Of a stretch of DNA of 64,000 nt, positions 28,752-37,139 are shown in pieces. Numbering within the stretch: position 1 is the stretch's first letter; every line of letters starts with the position of its first letter. Origin of the DNA: Betaproteobacteria bacterium GR16-43 (GTDB taxonomy: Bacteria; Pseudomonadota; Gammaproteobacteria; Burkholderiales; Usitatibacteraceae). The notes beneath the pieces were generated by a model. The model searched no databases, was not told the DNA's origin, and worked only from the letters and a program-made list of their open reading frames with translations. Location of the stretch: NCBI GenBank assembly GCA_001953215.1, contig CP019169.1, forward strand, positions 248,001 through 312,000, in the 5' to 3' direction. The position numbers and the translations under genes were made by a program.

Positions 28752-30971
28752 CTAGGGGGTTCCGACGAAGAAGAAGAACCGCGCCTTGCCGTTCTCGGCG
28801 TTGGCGATGCCGACATAGACCGGCCCGAACGCCGAGTTGGTCGCGAGGTAGGCACCGAAGGAATTCTGCCAACCGGTTAGCGTGGGTTCCGTGACGGAGT
28901 TGCGCATGCGCCCGGCCTCCGCGCTGAGACCCGCAAGCATCGACAAGCCCAGCAATGGAATGGGACGCGTGAGGCGATACTGCACGTCGAGGCGGCCGTA
29001 CGCGTACTCGTCGCCGATGAACTGGCCCTGCGCGAAGCCGGCCAGCTTTCGCGGGCCGCCGAGCGTGAACAGGTCGCCCGGCGGGAGCGAGCCATGCGTC
29101 GGCGCTCCGCCCTCGAGCCCGGCCAGGAGGATGAAGTCGCCCAAGGTCCTCGCCGCGCCCAGCTTCACCTCGGCCCGGCCGTACTTCCCCTGCCCCGGCG
29201 AAGTCGACGAAACGCGCTGTGCATCGAAGACCCTCGCGTCGAGCCGCAGCCCGTGCGTCGGGAAGAACGCGAAGTCATAGGTGTCGATGTTGAGGGTCAA
29301 CTGCGGCCCGCCAGTGCGCAGCTTCAGGTCCGGGAGCACTGGGAGGCCGGTCTCGACCCTGCCTCGCTGCTCGCCCTCGCGCCAACCCAGCTTGGCTTGG
29401 CCGTAGACGCCGAGGTTGGTGCCGGCATACACCCCCGCTTCCCAGCCACGCACCTGGTAGTCGGCCTGGTGCGACCCGTTGTAGTACAGCGCCGCGTTGC
29501 GCGCCACATACTGGGCGTAAGGACTCACGAAAAACCGCTGCCGCTGGTCGAAGGGCTGGTAGAACTCGGTCCCGATCAAATGCTCGCTACCCAGTTGCAG
29601 CGCGGAGAGCCACTCGGCGCCGAGCGAATTCAACCAGGTGCGGCGGTAGAGCGCGCGGATGTTGAAGTTGGCGTCGTGGAAGTCCGACGAGAGGTTCAGG
29701 CCGAAGCGCAGGTAGTCCGGGCCCCAGGCCTTCTCGACCGGCGAGACACGCAGGATCGTCTTGTCTCGTTCGGTGAGGACGCTGTAGTCGATCGACTGCA
29801 GGTCGCCCTCGCTGTAGAGCAGGATGAGATCGCGCGACAGGTTCTTCACGTCGAGCGGCTCGCCTTCCTTCTGCGTGATGGCGTTGCGCACCGACTCGGC
29901 GTTCATGAAGCGCGTGTTCGTGACGCGCACCTCGTCGATCCGCGGCGCCGTCTTCACGGCCTGGTTGCGCAGCTTGTTGCGCCACGCCTCGTACTCGGCA
30001 GGCGGGACCGACAGCCGCCGCAGCTTGTCGGCCTGCGCTTCCGCGGTCTTGCGCCCGATCGCCGCGGCGTCCATCTGCTTCTCGAAGCTGCCGGCGGTGA
30101 TCTCGCCCAGCTCGGGCCGCATGTAGATGTCGTCCGGCTTCAGCAACTGCAGCGAGCGCGAGACGTTCTGCTCGGTGAGCAGGTTCACCATCTGTCCCAC
30201 CACGCTCACCACGCCCTGCACCGCTTCGGGCTCCATCATCGGGGAGCCCACGTTGATCGCGATCACGACCTCGGCGCCGCAGCGATCGCGCACTTCCTGG
30301 ATGGGGACGTTGTCGACCAGTCCGCCGTCGACCAGCTTGCGTCCCTCGCGCACGATGGGCGCCACGGCTCCCGGCACCGACATGCTCGCGCGCATCGCGC
30401 TCGACAGTCCGCCCGAGCGCATTGCGACGCGTTCCCCGTTGCCGATGTCCGTCGCGATCAGCGTGAGGGGCAGCGGCAGGTCCTCGATGCGCCGCTCGGC
30501 GAACTCGGAACGCACCAGCTTGTTGAAGAAGAGCTTCAGCTTCTCGCCCGCGACGGCGCCTTCCCGATAGCGCAGGCCGTTGGGCGTCGCACCGAATTCG
30601 AGAGCCGACAGGAAGCGATCGTCCAATTGCTTGCGCCGCAGGTTCAACTCCTCGCGGCCCGCGGTGTCGTCGAAGATCGCGCCCCAGTCGGTGGCTTCGA
30701 TCGTCTCGCGCATCTCCTTCGGCGAGAGCCCGCCCACGTAGGCACCGCCCATCAACGCGCCCATGCTCGTTCCCGCCACGCAGTCGAACGGCACGCGCAG
30801 CTCCTCGAGCACCTCGAGGATGCCGAGGTGGGCGCCGCCCCGCGCACCGCCGCCGCCGAGCACGAGTCCGATGCGCGGACGCTGGGGCGCGGCCTGCGCG
30901 AGCGCGTCCGCCGCGACCAGCCCGATCAGCGCCGCCACGACGGCGGGCAAGAGGATTCGCGGAGCTTTCAT
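28752..30971 (-). CDS. Patatin-like phospholipase with Omp85 barrel (type Vd autotransporter)
   Basis: 739 residues from an ATG with GGAGGGT upstream; signal peptide 'LLPAVVAALIGLVAADALA'. Patatin domain: oxyanion 'LVLGGGGARGGAHLGIL', serine in 'AGTSMGALMGG', aspartate in 'LVDGGLVDNVP'. A POTRA-like segment follows ('IDEVRVTNTRFMNAESVRNA', about 390-460), then a C-terminal beta-barrel ending in aromatic 'ARFFFFVGTP'. This is the layout of Pseudomonas PlpD, whose lipase is carried across the outer membrane by its own barrel. A small exported protein is divergent 44 bases away. Confidence 0.92.
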   Translation of the reverse strand: MKAPRILLPAVVAALIGLVAADALAQAAPQRPRIGLVLGGGGARGGAHLGILEVLEELRVPFDCVAGTSMGALMGGAYVGGLSPKEMRETIEATDWGAIFDDTAGREELNLRRKQLDDRFLSALEFGATPNGLRYREGAVAGEKLKLFFNKLVRSEFAERRIEDLPLPLTLIATDIGNGERVAMRSGGLSSAMRASMSVPGAVAPIVREGRKLVDGGLVDNVPIQEVRDRCGAEVVIAINVGSPMMEPEAVQGVVSVVGQMVNLLTEQNVSRSLQLLKPDDIYMRPELGEITAGSFEKQMDAAAIGRKTAEAQADKLRRLSVPPAEYEAWRNKLRNQAVKTAPRIDEVRVTNTRFMNAESVRNAITQKEGEPLDVKNLSRDLILLYSEGDLQSIDYSVLTERDKTILRVSPVEKAWGPDYLRFGLNLSSDFHDANFNIRALYRRTWLNSLGAEWLSALQLGSEHLIGTEFYQPFDQRQRFFVSPYAQYVARNAALYYNGSHQADYQVRGWEAGVYAGTNLGVYGQAKLGWREGEQRGRVETGLPVLPDLKLRTGGPQLTLNIDTYDFAFFPTHGLRLDARVFDAQRVSSTSPGQGKYGRAEVKLGAARTLGDFILLAGLEGGAPTHGSLPPGDLFTLGGPRKLAGFAQGQFIGDEYAYGRLDVQYRLTRPIPLLGLSMLAGLSAEAGRMRNSVTEPTLTGWQNSFGAYLATNSAFGPVYVGIANAENGKARFFFFVGTP

Positions 30972-31015
30972 CGGAGGGTCCTTGCTAGAATGAAGCGACA
31001 CTCGAAGGGGACAAC

Positions 31016-31438
31016 ATGAGAACCGTGCTCGCCATCCTGCTTTGCGCCGCGCCACTCGCCGGGGCCCAGGCACCCGCGGCACCGGCCGTGCCCGCGACCC
31101 CCGCCAATCCCACGGCACAGTCGATGTGTGGCGAGTGTGGCGTGGTGCGCACCATCCGCGCCATCAAGAAGGAAGAGCGTCCCACGGCCGCGGACAACAC
31201 CAAGCCTTCGGGACTCGTCGCCACCATCCCGTTCGGCAAGGGCGCCGGAGCGCCGACGCTCGGCTCCTCGACGAAGGAGGGGGGCAAGGATTCGGTGACG
31301 GTCTTCACGCGCTGGGAAGTGGTCGTGCGGCTGGACGACGGGCGCTTCCGCGTGGTGATGCTGGATGAAGAGCCCGAGTTGCGCGAAGGCGACAAGGTTC
31401 GCATCGACGAAGGCCGCGTGGTGCTGCGCGGCAGCTGA
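31016..31438 (+). CDS. Small exported protein of unknown function
   Basis: 140 residues with signal peptide 'MRTVLAILLCAAPLAGAQA', followed by an Ala/Pro-rich linker and 'CGECGVVRTIRAIKKEE'. The C-terminal half, 'RWEVVVRLDDGRFRVVMLDE' then 'GDKVRIDEGRVVL', resembles the small beta-barrel end of SlyB-type glycine-zipper lipoproteins, but the zipper and a lipobox are missing. Divergent from the patatin gene. Confidence 0.65.
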   Translation: MRTVLAILLCAAPLAGAQAPAAPAVPATPANPTAQSMCGECGVVRTIRAIKKEERPTAADNTKPSGLVATIPFGKGAGAPTLGSSTKEGGKDSVTVFTRWEVVVRLDDGRFRVVMLDEEPELREGDKVRIDEGRVVLRGS

Positions 31439-31475
31439 TCCAGCGGGTGACCGCGATGCGATCACCCGCCGGTCC

Positions 31476-32399
31476 TCAGGGGGACACCTTCTCCCATCCC
31501 TTCACGGGATCGAAGCGCGTCATCTTTTCCACGATGGCCTCGCCGCCCTTGCCGAGGTCCTTTTCGTACACCACGCCGTCGTGGTTCACGATGAAGGTCT
31601 TCACGCCGGACAAGCCGTAGTTCGCGGGATACGCGACCGCGGCGAACCCGCCGATCATGTTGCCCTTCACGACGTAGTCGTAGGCGCCACCCGCGGCGCC
31701 CTTGCCCTGGCCGGTGAGCATCTTGTACTTGTAGCCGTGGAAGGGCTGCGGCGCTTCCTTGCCGCCGTAGCCCTCGCGCGTGGCACTCACCACGAGCGGC
31801 CCGAGCGGGCTCGGCTTCTCGCCGGCCGCGACCGGCCAGTAGAGGCCGTCCTTCTTCCCGTCGCTGGACTTGAACTTCTTCGCGTAGGCGCTCACGGGAC
31901 TCGCCGCCGCGTATTCGCGCTGCGCATCCACCACGGCGAGGAGCACCTGGATGGTGTCCAGTTCGTTGCGGCCCACGCGGCGGTTGATGACTTCCTCTTT
32001 CCCCTCGTTCGCGTCGAAGGCCCACTTGCCGTCCTTCTTCACGACGGGCGCCGGGAAGGGCCAATCGTCGTTGCCGACCTGCAGCACGGCCTTCGCGTCG
32101 CCTTGCGGCACGACCGCGCGCTTCTGGTCGTAGGCCGCGAGGAACGCCTTCCAGTCGTTGCGATCGGAGACTTCGTCGCCCGTGAAGAGCCAGCTCTTCG
32201 AAGCCGGCCCGACGACGGCCAGGAGCTTGGCAACCTCGCCGGAACGGACGGCCTCGGCGAGAGCGGCCGCGGCTTCGTCGGCGGAACCGAACGTGCGTTG
32301 CTGCGCGGGCGTGGGCGCAGGCGTGACGGCGAAGGCGCCGAAGGCGAGCGCGGCCACCGACGTGGCGAGGATTCGGGAAGCAATACGGATCATGTTCAT
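31476..32399 (-). CDS. DUF2950 family exported protein
   Basis: 307 residues; signal peptide 'IASRILATSVAALAFGAFA'. Features of DUF2950: 'QRTFGSADEAAAALAEAVRS', 'GRNELDTIQVLLAVVDAQRE', 'DGLYWPV' and 'YKMLTGQGKGAAGGAYDYVV'. Function unknown in the family. It follows a DUF3300 gene by 31 bases; the two families are commonly neighbours. The frame continues upstream to 32750 but that part lies within the DUF3300 gene on the same strand in another frame and is not used. Confidence 0.85.
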   Translation of the reverse strand: MNMIRIASRILATSVAALAFGAFAVTPAPTPAQQRTFGSADEAAAALAEAVRSGEVAKLLAVVGPASKSWLFTGDEVSDRNDWKAFLAAYDQKRAVVPQGDAKAVLQVGNDDWPFPAPVVKKDGKWAFDANEGKEEVINRRVGRNELDTIQVLLAVVDAQREYAAASPVSAYAKKFKSSDGKKDGLYWPVAAGEKPSPLGPLVVSATREGYGGKEAPQPFHGYKYKMLTGQGKGAAGGAYDYVVKGNMIGGFAAVAYPANYGLSGVKTFIVNHDGVVYEKDLGKGGEAIVEKMTRFDPVKGWEKVSP

Positions 32400-32430
32400 G
32401 GCATTCGTTCCTTGGTCTCGGAAGGGGGGC

Positions 32431-33705
32431 CTACCGGCGTCCGCCGCCGCCACGGCCGCCGCCGCCGCGGCTCGCCGAGCCCCGCGAACTGGCCGCCCGC
32501 GCCGATGCGCCGCTGCCGCCGGCGCCGGAGAATCCACCGCCGCCACCGCCTCGGCTCGACGCCGAACTCGAGCCCGAGGAGCGACCCCCGCCGGAATAGC
32601 CACCGCCACCACGATCTCCGCGGCCGGCCGAGCGATTGCTCGCCGACGCGCCGCCGCCGAAGCTGCCCGTGCCTCCGCTGCGGTCGCTCGCGGACAGGCG
32701 CTGGCCACCCTGGCCACCCTGGCCCCCGACGTTGCCGCGCGAGTCGGCACCCAGCCCCTGCGATTCGGCGCGCCCGCGGAACTGCTCGCGCGACGCCGCG
32801 TTCTGGCTCGCTCCGCGGTTGTACTTCTGGGCCGTGCCCGCGTCGCGGTACGAAGCGCCCTTGCGGTGCTCGGCGGCGTGGTTCCAGTTGCCGTTGCTGA
32901 TGTTGGTCTTGTTGAAGTTGTTGTACTTGTTGACGTTGATGTTCACGTTGCCGTACCCGCCGCCCCAGGTGAGGTTGCCCCAGATCGCGGCGCCCACGAC
33001 GACGCCGGTGGCAAAGGCGAGACCGGGTGCGTAGGCATAGCCCGGCGGGTACATGTAGTACGGCGGGTAGGACGGATACCACCAGGTCCCGTACACCGTG
33101 CTCGGGTTGTAGGTGGGCACATAGACGGTCTCGGGCTTGGAGGACTCGACGATGTAGACCGTCTTGCCGCCTTCCTGCTCGGTCTTCACGGTCTGTTCGG
33201 GCGTGGTCTTCAAGTTGCCGTTCGCCGCGGCCTTCCCGCGCAGCGACTGGACGGTGGCCATCACGTCCGCCTGCTGCGCGAGGAATGCGTCGCCCAGCTT
33301 CTGCGTCCAGTCGAGCTTCTCGTTCATGTGCTTCAGCACCGTCGGCACCGAGGTCAGCGACTTCACGCTCGGATCCCAGTCCTGCTTCTGCATCGCGTCC
33401 TCGAGCGCCTTGTCCTTCACGGTCGGGTTCGCAGCCGACCAGCGCGCGGCCTCGACGACCTCCAGCGGATAAGTGGAAGCCATGAAGATCTGCGCCAGCA
33501 ACGCGTCCTGGTACAACGCGATCGGCGCGAGGATCGTATCGAGGTCCTGCTGCGAGAACGTCTTCGCCGCGGGGGCGGCCGGTTGTGCCGCGGCCGGCGT
33601 GGCGCTCGGCGGCGCCACGGGAGCCGTGGTCGATTGCCCCTGCGCCCAGAGGGCCAGCGGCAACGTCAGCGCGACGCAGGTCGCGAGAGCTTGATGGGAT
33701 CTCAT
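32431..33705 (-). CDS. DUF3300 family exported protein with Gly/Ser/Arg-rich tail
   Basis: 424 residues; strong GGAGGAG Shine-Dalgarno and signal peptide ending 'LPLALWAQG'. The DUF3300 part (about 50-250) has 'LDTILAPIALYQDALLAQIF' and 'VEAARWSAANPTVKDKALED', then 'VYVPTYNPSTVYGTWWYPS'. After a membrane-like 'PGLAFATGVVVGAAIWGNL', about 150 residues are rich in Gly, Ser, Arg and Asn and look disordered. Role unknown; probably cell-envelope. Confidence 0.85.
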   Translation of the reverse strand: MRSHQALATCVALTLPLALWAQGQSTTAPVAPPSATPAAAQPAAPAAKTFSQQDLDTILAPIALYQDALLAQIFMASTYPLEVVEAARWSAANPTVKDKALEDAMQKQDWDPSVKSLTSVPTVLKHMNEKLDWTQKLGDAFLAQQADVMATVQSLRGKAAANGNLKTTPEQTVKTEQEGGKTVYIVESSKPETVYVPTYNPSTVYGTWWYPSYPPYYMYPPGYAYAPGLAFATGVVVGAAIWGNLTWGGGYGNVNINVNKYNNFNKTNISNGNWNHAAEHRKGASYRDAGTAQKYNRGASQNAASREQFRGRAESQGLGADSRGNVGGQGGQGGQRLSASDRSGGTGSFGGGASASNRSAGRGDRGGGGYSGGGRSSGSSSASSRGGGGGGFSGAGGSGASARAASSRGSASRGGGGRGGGGRR

Positions 33706-33727
33706 TTCGAACTCCTCCGGAGGCTGC

Positions 33728-34528
33728 TCAGAATGCCCAGGCCGCGTAGACCGTCGGCCCATCGAAGCGGAAATTGAACTGGCCGCGTGCCCGATCCTTC
33801 GTGGACGTGAGCTCGTACTTGTAATAGTTGTATCCCACGCCGGCGTAGGCATTCGGCAGGAACGCCCATTCGACCCCGACGCCGGCGTTGATCAGCTCCC
33901 CGTCGTACTGGTCGATCTTCAGCTTGAGCGCCTGCGCGAAGCCGGTCACGCGGAAGTTGTCCGCGAAGCGCAAGGCGCCGCGCACGCCGATGGTCGGCAG
34001 CGGGACATCCACGGAAGCCGAGTCGGAGACCGTGCCCAGCGTACCCACGATGGACGTGTCGAGCTGGGTGTAGTGCAACCCGAGGAGGAAGGCGAGCTCG
34101 TTGCCGCCCTCGTTGATCGGCGAGTAGCGGTAGGCCACGCGCAGCACCTTGGAGTCGAACGTGGAGTTGACCGAGGTGTTCACCGGGAACACGGCTTCAC
34201 CGAAACGGATCTCCCCGGAGAGGGTGCGGGTGCCGTCGCGCTCCAGCGACACGTAGGAAGCTTCGACGCCGTGGCGGTTGTTGATGCGCCAGAGGAATTC
34301 GAGGTCCGGCAGCGTTTTCGTGCGCGCGATGCCCAGGGTGCTCTCGAAGCTGATGGAAGTCCCCGCATTGCCCGAATTGGTATCGAGCCGCACGTTGGTC
34401 TCGGCATCGGCGCGGAAGGCCCCGATCTGGAAGGTGACGGGCTTGTCCCAGACCTCGTTGGCGGCCTGCGCGCCAAGCGGCAGGGTGGTGGCGAGTGCCA
34501 GCAGAGCGGGAAGCAGGGTGCGTTTCAT
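33728..34528 (-). CDS. Outer-membrane beta-barrel protein (OmpW-like)
   Basis: 266 residues; start at 34528 chosen because AGGAA lies seven bases upstream (an adjacent ATG at 34531 is possible). Signal peptide 'MKRTLLPALLALATTLPLGA'. Alternating strands such as 'GVEASYVSLERDGTRTLSGE' and 'AYAGVGYNYYKYELTSTKD' end with the C-terminal aromatic 'TVYAAWAF', the outer-membrane insertion signal. About eight strands by eye. It starts a three-gene operon with DUF3300 (22 bases on) and DUF2950. Confidence 0.75.
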   Translation of the reverse strand: MKRTLLPALLALATTLPLGAQAANEVWDKPVTFQIGAFRADAETNVRLDTNSGNAGTSISFESTLGIARTKTLPDLEFLWRINNRHGVEASYVSLERDGTRTLSGEIRFGEAVFPVNTSVNSTFDSKVLRVAYRYSPINEGGNELAFLLGLHYTQLDTSIVGTLGTVSDSASVDVPLPTIGVRGALRFADNFRVTGFAQALKLKIDQYDGELINAGVGVEWAFLPNAYAGVGYNYYKYELTSTKDRARGQFNFRFDGPTVYAAWAF

Positions 34529-34703
34529 CATTGTTCCTTTCACGAAAGGGGTCACTCGGCGTCCGGTCCGTCGGGCCATCTTAGTCATTCTGGCCCGGCG
34601 CGCTACTGCCCTTTGGTACAACGGGGCGCCCGGAGCCGGTCATCCTCGCGGTGGGTTCGTGCGTTGAAGGTACAACGGCCCACAAACCCCTCCGGAGAGC
34701 CCC

Positions 34704-35291
34704 ATGAAGAGCCTCGTCGCACCCGCCATCGCCTTCGCCATCCTGTCCCCCGCCGCCCTGGCGCAAACGTACTCGGACAGCGCCCGCGTCCTCGAAGCCC
34801 GCCCCGTGGTCGAGCGCATTCCCATCAAGCGGGAAGAGTGCTGGAACGAGCAGGTCCGCGGCTACGAGAACCGCACCGTCACCCGCACCGACACCGGCGC
34901 CACGATCGGACCGGGCACCGTGCTGGGCGCCATCATCGGCGGCGTGGCCGGCCACCAGGTCGGCAGCGGGCGCGGCAACACGGCCGCCACCATCGCCGGC
35001 ACCATCGCCGGCGGCGCCATCGGCAACCAGGTCGACCGCCAGAACCAGGGCCAGGCCACCGAAGTCGAGCGCGTGCCCACGACGCGCAACGTGGAGCGCT
35101 GCCGCCATGTCGAGGAAGTGCGCGAGGCCACCGTCGGCTATGACGTGCGCTACGTCTACAACGGGCACACGTTCACGACGCGCCTGCCCGAGAACCCGGG
35201 GCCGCGCCTGCGGGTCGCTGTCGATGTGCGGCCCACGGGGCCGGATCGTCGCGATGACAACCGGTCGGGTCCGAACCGTCCGAGGTATTGA
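34704..35291 (+). CDS. Exported glycine-zipper 2TM-domain protein
   Basis: 195 residues; signal peptide 'MKSLVAPAIAFAILSPAALA'. A glycine-zipper pair 'GTVLGAIIGGVAGHQVGSGR' and 'TIAGTIAGGAIGNQVDRQ' occupies about 70-112; flanking cysteines ('REECWNEQ', 'ERCRHVEE') probably form a disulfide. C-terminal beta strands 'DVRYVYNGHTFTTRLPENP' match the Rick_17kDa/SlyB-like class. Likely a periplasmic or outer-membrane stress-related protein. Divergent from the OmpW-like gene; GGTACAACGG occurs twice in between (34615 and 34669). Confidence 0.8.
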   Translation: MKSLVAPAIAFAILSPAALAQTYSDSARVLEARPVVERIPIKREECWNEQVRGYENRTVTRTDTGATIGPGTVLGAIIGGVAGHQVGSGRGNTAATIAGTIAGGAIGNQVDRQNQGQATEVERVPTTRNVERCRHVEEVREATVGYDVRYVYNGHTFTTRLPENPGPRLRVAVDVRPTGPDRRDDNRSGPNRPRY

Positions 35292-35312
35292 TTCATTCGA
35301 GGAAGGTCGTGC

Positions 35313-35526
35313 CAGGGAGGACGGGGTGGGTAGGGCTTTTTTTCGTTTTCGGGCCTTGACCGGGATTGAAGGCTCGAGGGCGAACGGCAGAAAAGAGTTC
35401 TGACACGGCTGCTTGATGGCCTCGTGCTGGAGGGCGTTTCATGTGGCCCCACTCACGGTTCGGCCATCAGGAGAGGCAGCGCGAAGCCCGAAAAGAAAAA
35501 GAAGCCCTACCGCACCCCATCCTCCC
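35313..35526. repeat. 214-bp repeat with imperfect terminal inverted repeats (copy A)
   Basis: About 44-base ends (35313-35358 and 35482-35526) are inverted repeats with a few mismatches; both contain GGTAGGGCTT followed by a T-rich run. The interior, read on the minus strand, carries CGCGCTGCCTCTC (35471-35483) and CCGTGAGTG (35450-35458). Both interior motifs recur at matching places in copy B, which lies in the opposite orientation. Short open frames exist on both strands, but they are parallel in the two copies in several frames, as expected for DNA repeats rather than genes. Confidence 0.8.
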
Positions 35527-35618
35527 GCGACGACCGTGGCGTGTATTGCGAAACCCACCAACGCGCCACGCAATTCGAATCGTGTCTTTCGTTGCCCGCG
35601 AACGCGACGACGGTGAAC

Positions 35619-35832
35619 GCGAGGATAGGGGTGGGTAGGCCCTCTTTTTTCGCACGGGCCATCGCGCTGCCTCTCGTGTTGGTCGAGCCGTGAGTGTTGC
35701 CTCATGAAGCACTCTCAAGGCATCGGCATTGCGACCGCATCAGCAGGCCGCTTCTTGCCCTTCACCCTTAAGGTGTTTGTTGGGGCCCCAGGCCCGGGCG
35801 ACAAAAAAGGGCCTACCCACCCCTGTCGTCGC
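35619..35832. repeat. 214-bp repeat with imperfect terminal inverted repeats (copy B, inverted)
   Basis: Ends 35619-35660 and 35791-35832 pair as inverted repeats around AGGGGTGGGTAGGCCCT. Interior motifs CGCGCTGCCTCTC (35663-35675) and CCGTGAGTG (35688-35696) match copy A on the other strand; I estimate about 70% identity by eye over the inner 60 bases. The 92 bases between the copies show no gene. Together with copy A it fills most of the gene-free 684 bases between the glycine-zipper gene and ftsZ. Probably a non-autonomous mobile repeat (MITE-like). Confidence 0.8.
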
Positions 35833-35852
35833 GAATGGGATGCTTCGGGCGC

Positions 35853-35892
35853 TCGAAGAAAAGGAAAGGCGGGTCCGCGCTCGCGGACCCGC
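35853..35892 (-). terminator. Terminator of the dcw operon after ftsZ
   Basis: On the minus strand an 11-pair perfect GC stem (35882-35892 with 35869-35879, two-base loop) is followed by the pyrimidine run CTTTCCTTTTCTTC. It lies 84 bases after the ftsZ stop. A second short hairpin without a T run, CCCCGCG-CTG-CGCGGGG (35939-35955), lies closer to ftsZ. Confidence 0.65.
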
Positions 35893-35975
35893 GAAGGAAC
35901 CCGGCCCCCGGGAGACGTCGGCGGCCGGTTGCTGCAGTCCCCGCGCTGCGCGGGGGCAATCTCAGAAGAACATGT

Positions 35976-37124
35976 TCAATCCGCCTGCTTGCGCAGGAAC
36001 GCCGGAATGTCGAGCATCTCGACGCCCGAGTGCCGCAGCGCTTCGATCGTGTGGTCGCGCCGGCGGCGGATCGCCGTGGGCTGGTCCAGCTCGTCGTAGT
36101 TCACGCCCTGCGCGTCGTCGGTTCCCGTGCGCTGCACCACCTGCATGACGGGCTGCGTGCGCTGCGCGGCAGGTCCGCCCAGGCCGGTGGCCACGATCGT
36201 CACGCGCAGCGCATCGCCGATCGCCTCGTCGAACACGCTGCCGTAGATCACGGTCGCGTCCTCGGCGGTGAACGAGCGGATGGTGTTCATCACCTCGTGC
36301 ACTTCCTTCAGCTTCATCGACTTGCTCGCGGTGATGTTCACCAGCACGCCGCGCGCGCCCGACAGGTGGATGTCTTCCAGCAGCGGCGAATGCACGGCTT
36401 GCTCCGCCGCCATCTGCGCGCGCTCCGGCCCCGAGGCCGTGGCCGAACCCATCATTGCCACGCCGTTCTCGCTCATCACGGTACGCACGTCGGCGAAGTC
36501 GACGTTCACGGTGCCGGGGCAGTTGATCACCTCGGCGATGCCCGCGACGGCGCCGTTCAGCACGTCGTTGGAAGCGCGGAACGCATCCTCGTACGTGACG
36601 TCCTCGCCGAGCACCTCCATCAGGCGGTCGTTCGGGATGATGATGAGCGAGTCGACGTGCTGCTTCAGCTGGTCGATGCCCACCGCGGCCACCTTCTGCC
36701 GCTTGCCCTCGAACGCGAACGGCTTGGTCACCACCGCGACCGTGAGGATGCCCATCTCGCGCGCGATCTGCGCGATCACCGGCGCCGCTCCCGTGCCCGT
36801 GCCGCCGCCCATGCCCGCGGTGACGAAGAGCATGTCCGCGCCCTGGATCATCTCCTGGATGCGTTCACGGTCCTCTTCCGCGGCGAGGCGCCCGACTTCC
36901 GGGTTGGCACCCGCGCCGAGCCCCTTGGTGATGCCGTGCCCCAGTTGCAGCGTCGTCTTCGCGAGGCAGCGCTTGAGCGCCTGCGCGTCGGTGTTCATCG
37001 TCATGAACTCCACGCCGGCCACTCCGTTGTTGATCATGTGGTCGACCGCGTTGCCCCCGCAGCCACCCACCCCCACTACCTTGATCACCGCTTCCGGCGA
37101 GGTGCTTTCCAACAGCTCGATCAT
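35976..37124 (-). CDS. ftsZ: Cell division protein FtsZ
   Basis: 382 residues. Tubulin-like GTPase that forms the division ring. The signature 'GGGTGTGAAPVIAQIA' and T7-loop 'NVDFADVRTVMSE' are intact, and 'VGGCGGNAVDHMI' is the N-terminal nucleotide loop. The C-terminal conserved peptide that binds FtsA/ZipA is 'LDIPAFLRKQAD', preceded by a variable linker of about 50 residues. Last gene of the dcw cluster, 15 bases after ftsA. Confidence 0.98.
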   Translation of the reverse strand: MIELLESTSPEAVIKVVGVGGCGGNAVDHMINNGVAGVEFMTMNTDAQALKRCLAKTTLQLGHGITKGLGAGANPEVGRLAAEEDRERIQEMIQGADMLFVTAGMGGGTGTGAAPVIAQIAREMGILTVAVVTKPFAFEGKRQKVAAVGIDQLKQHVDSLIIIPNDRLMEVLGEDVTYEDAFRASNDVLNGAVAGIAEVINCPGTVNVDFADVRTVMSENGVAMMGSATASGPERAQMAAEQAVHSPLLEDIHLSGARGVLVNITASKSMKLKEVHEVMNTIRSFTAEDATVIYGSVFDEAIGDALRVTIVATGLGGPAAQRTQPVMQVVQRTGTDDAQGVNYDELDQPTAIRRRRDHTIEALRHSGVEMLDIPAFLRKQAD

Positions 37125-37139
37125 CGTCGTCTCCTTTTC

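Noticed and set aside
29094-31019. 641-codon frame opposite the patatin gene
   Set aside because: The minus-strand gene has clear catalytic motifs and a signal peptide; the opposite frame has none.
35939-35955. Short GC hairpin nearest the ftsZ stop as the main terminator
   Set aside because: It lacks a T-run on the minus strand; the hairpin at 35869-35892 with a pyrimidine tail is the better candidate.
35413-36099. Several small open frames on both strands between the glycine-zipper gene and ftsZ
   Set aside because: Translations are parallel in the two inverted repeat copies in more than one frame, as expected for repeated DNA rather than conserved proteins.
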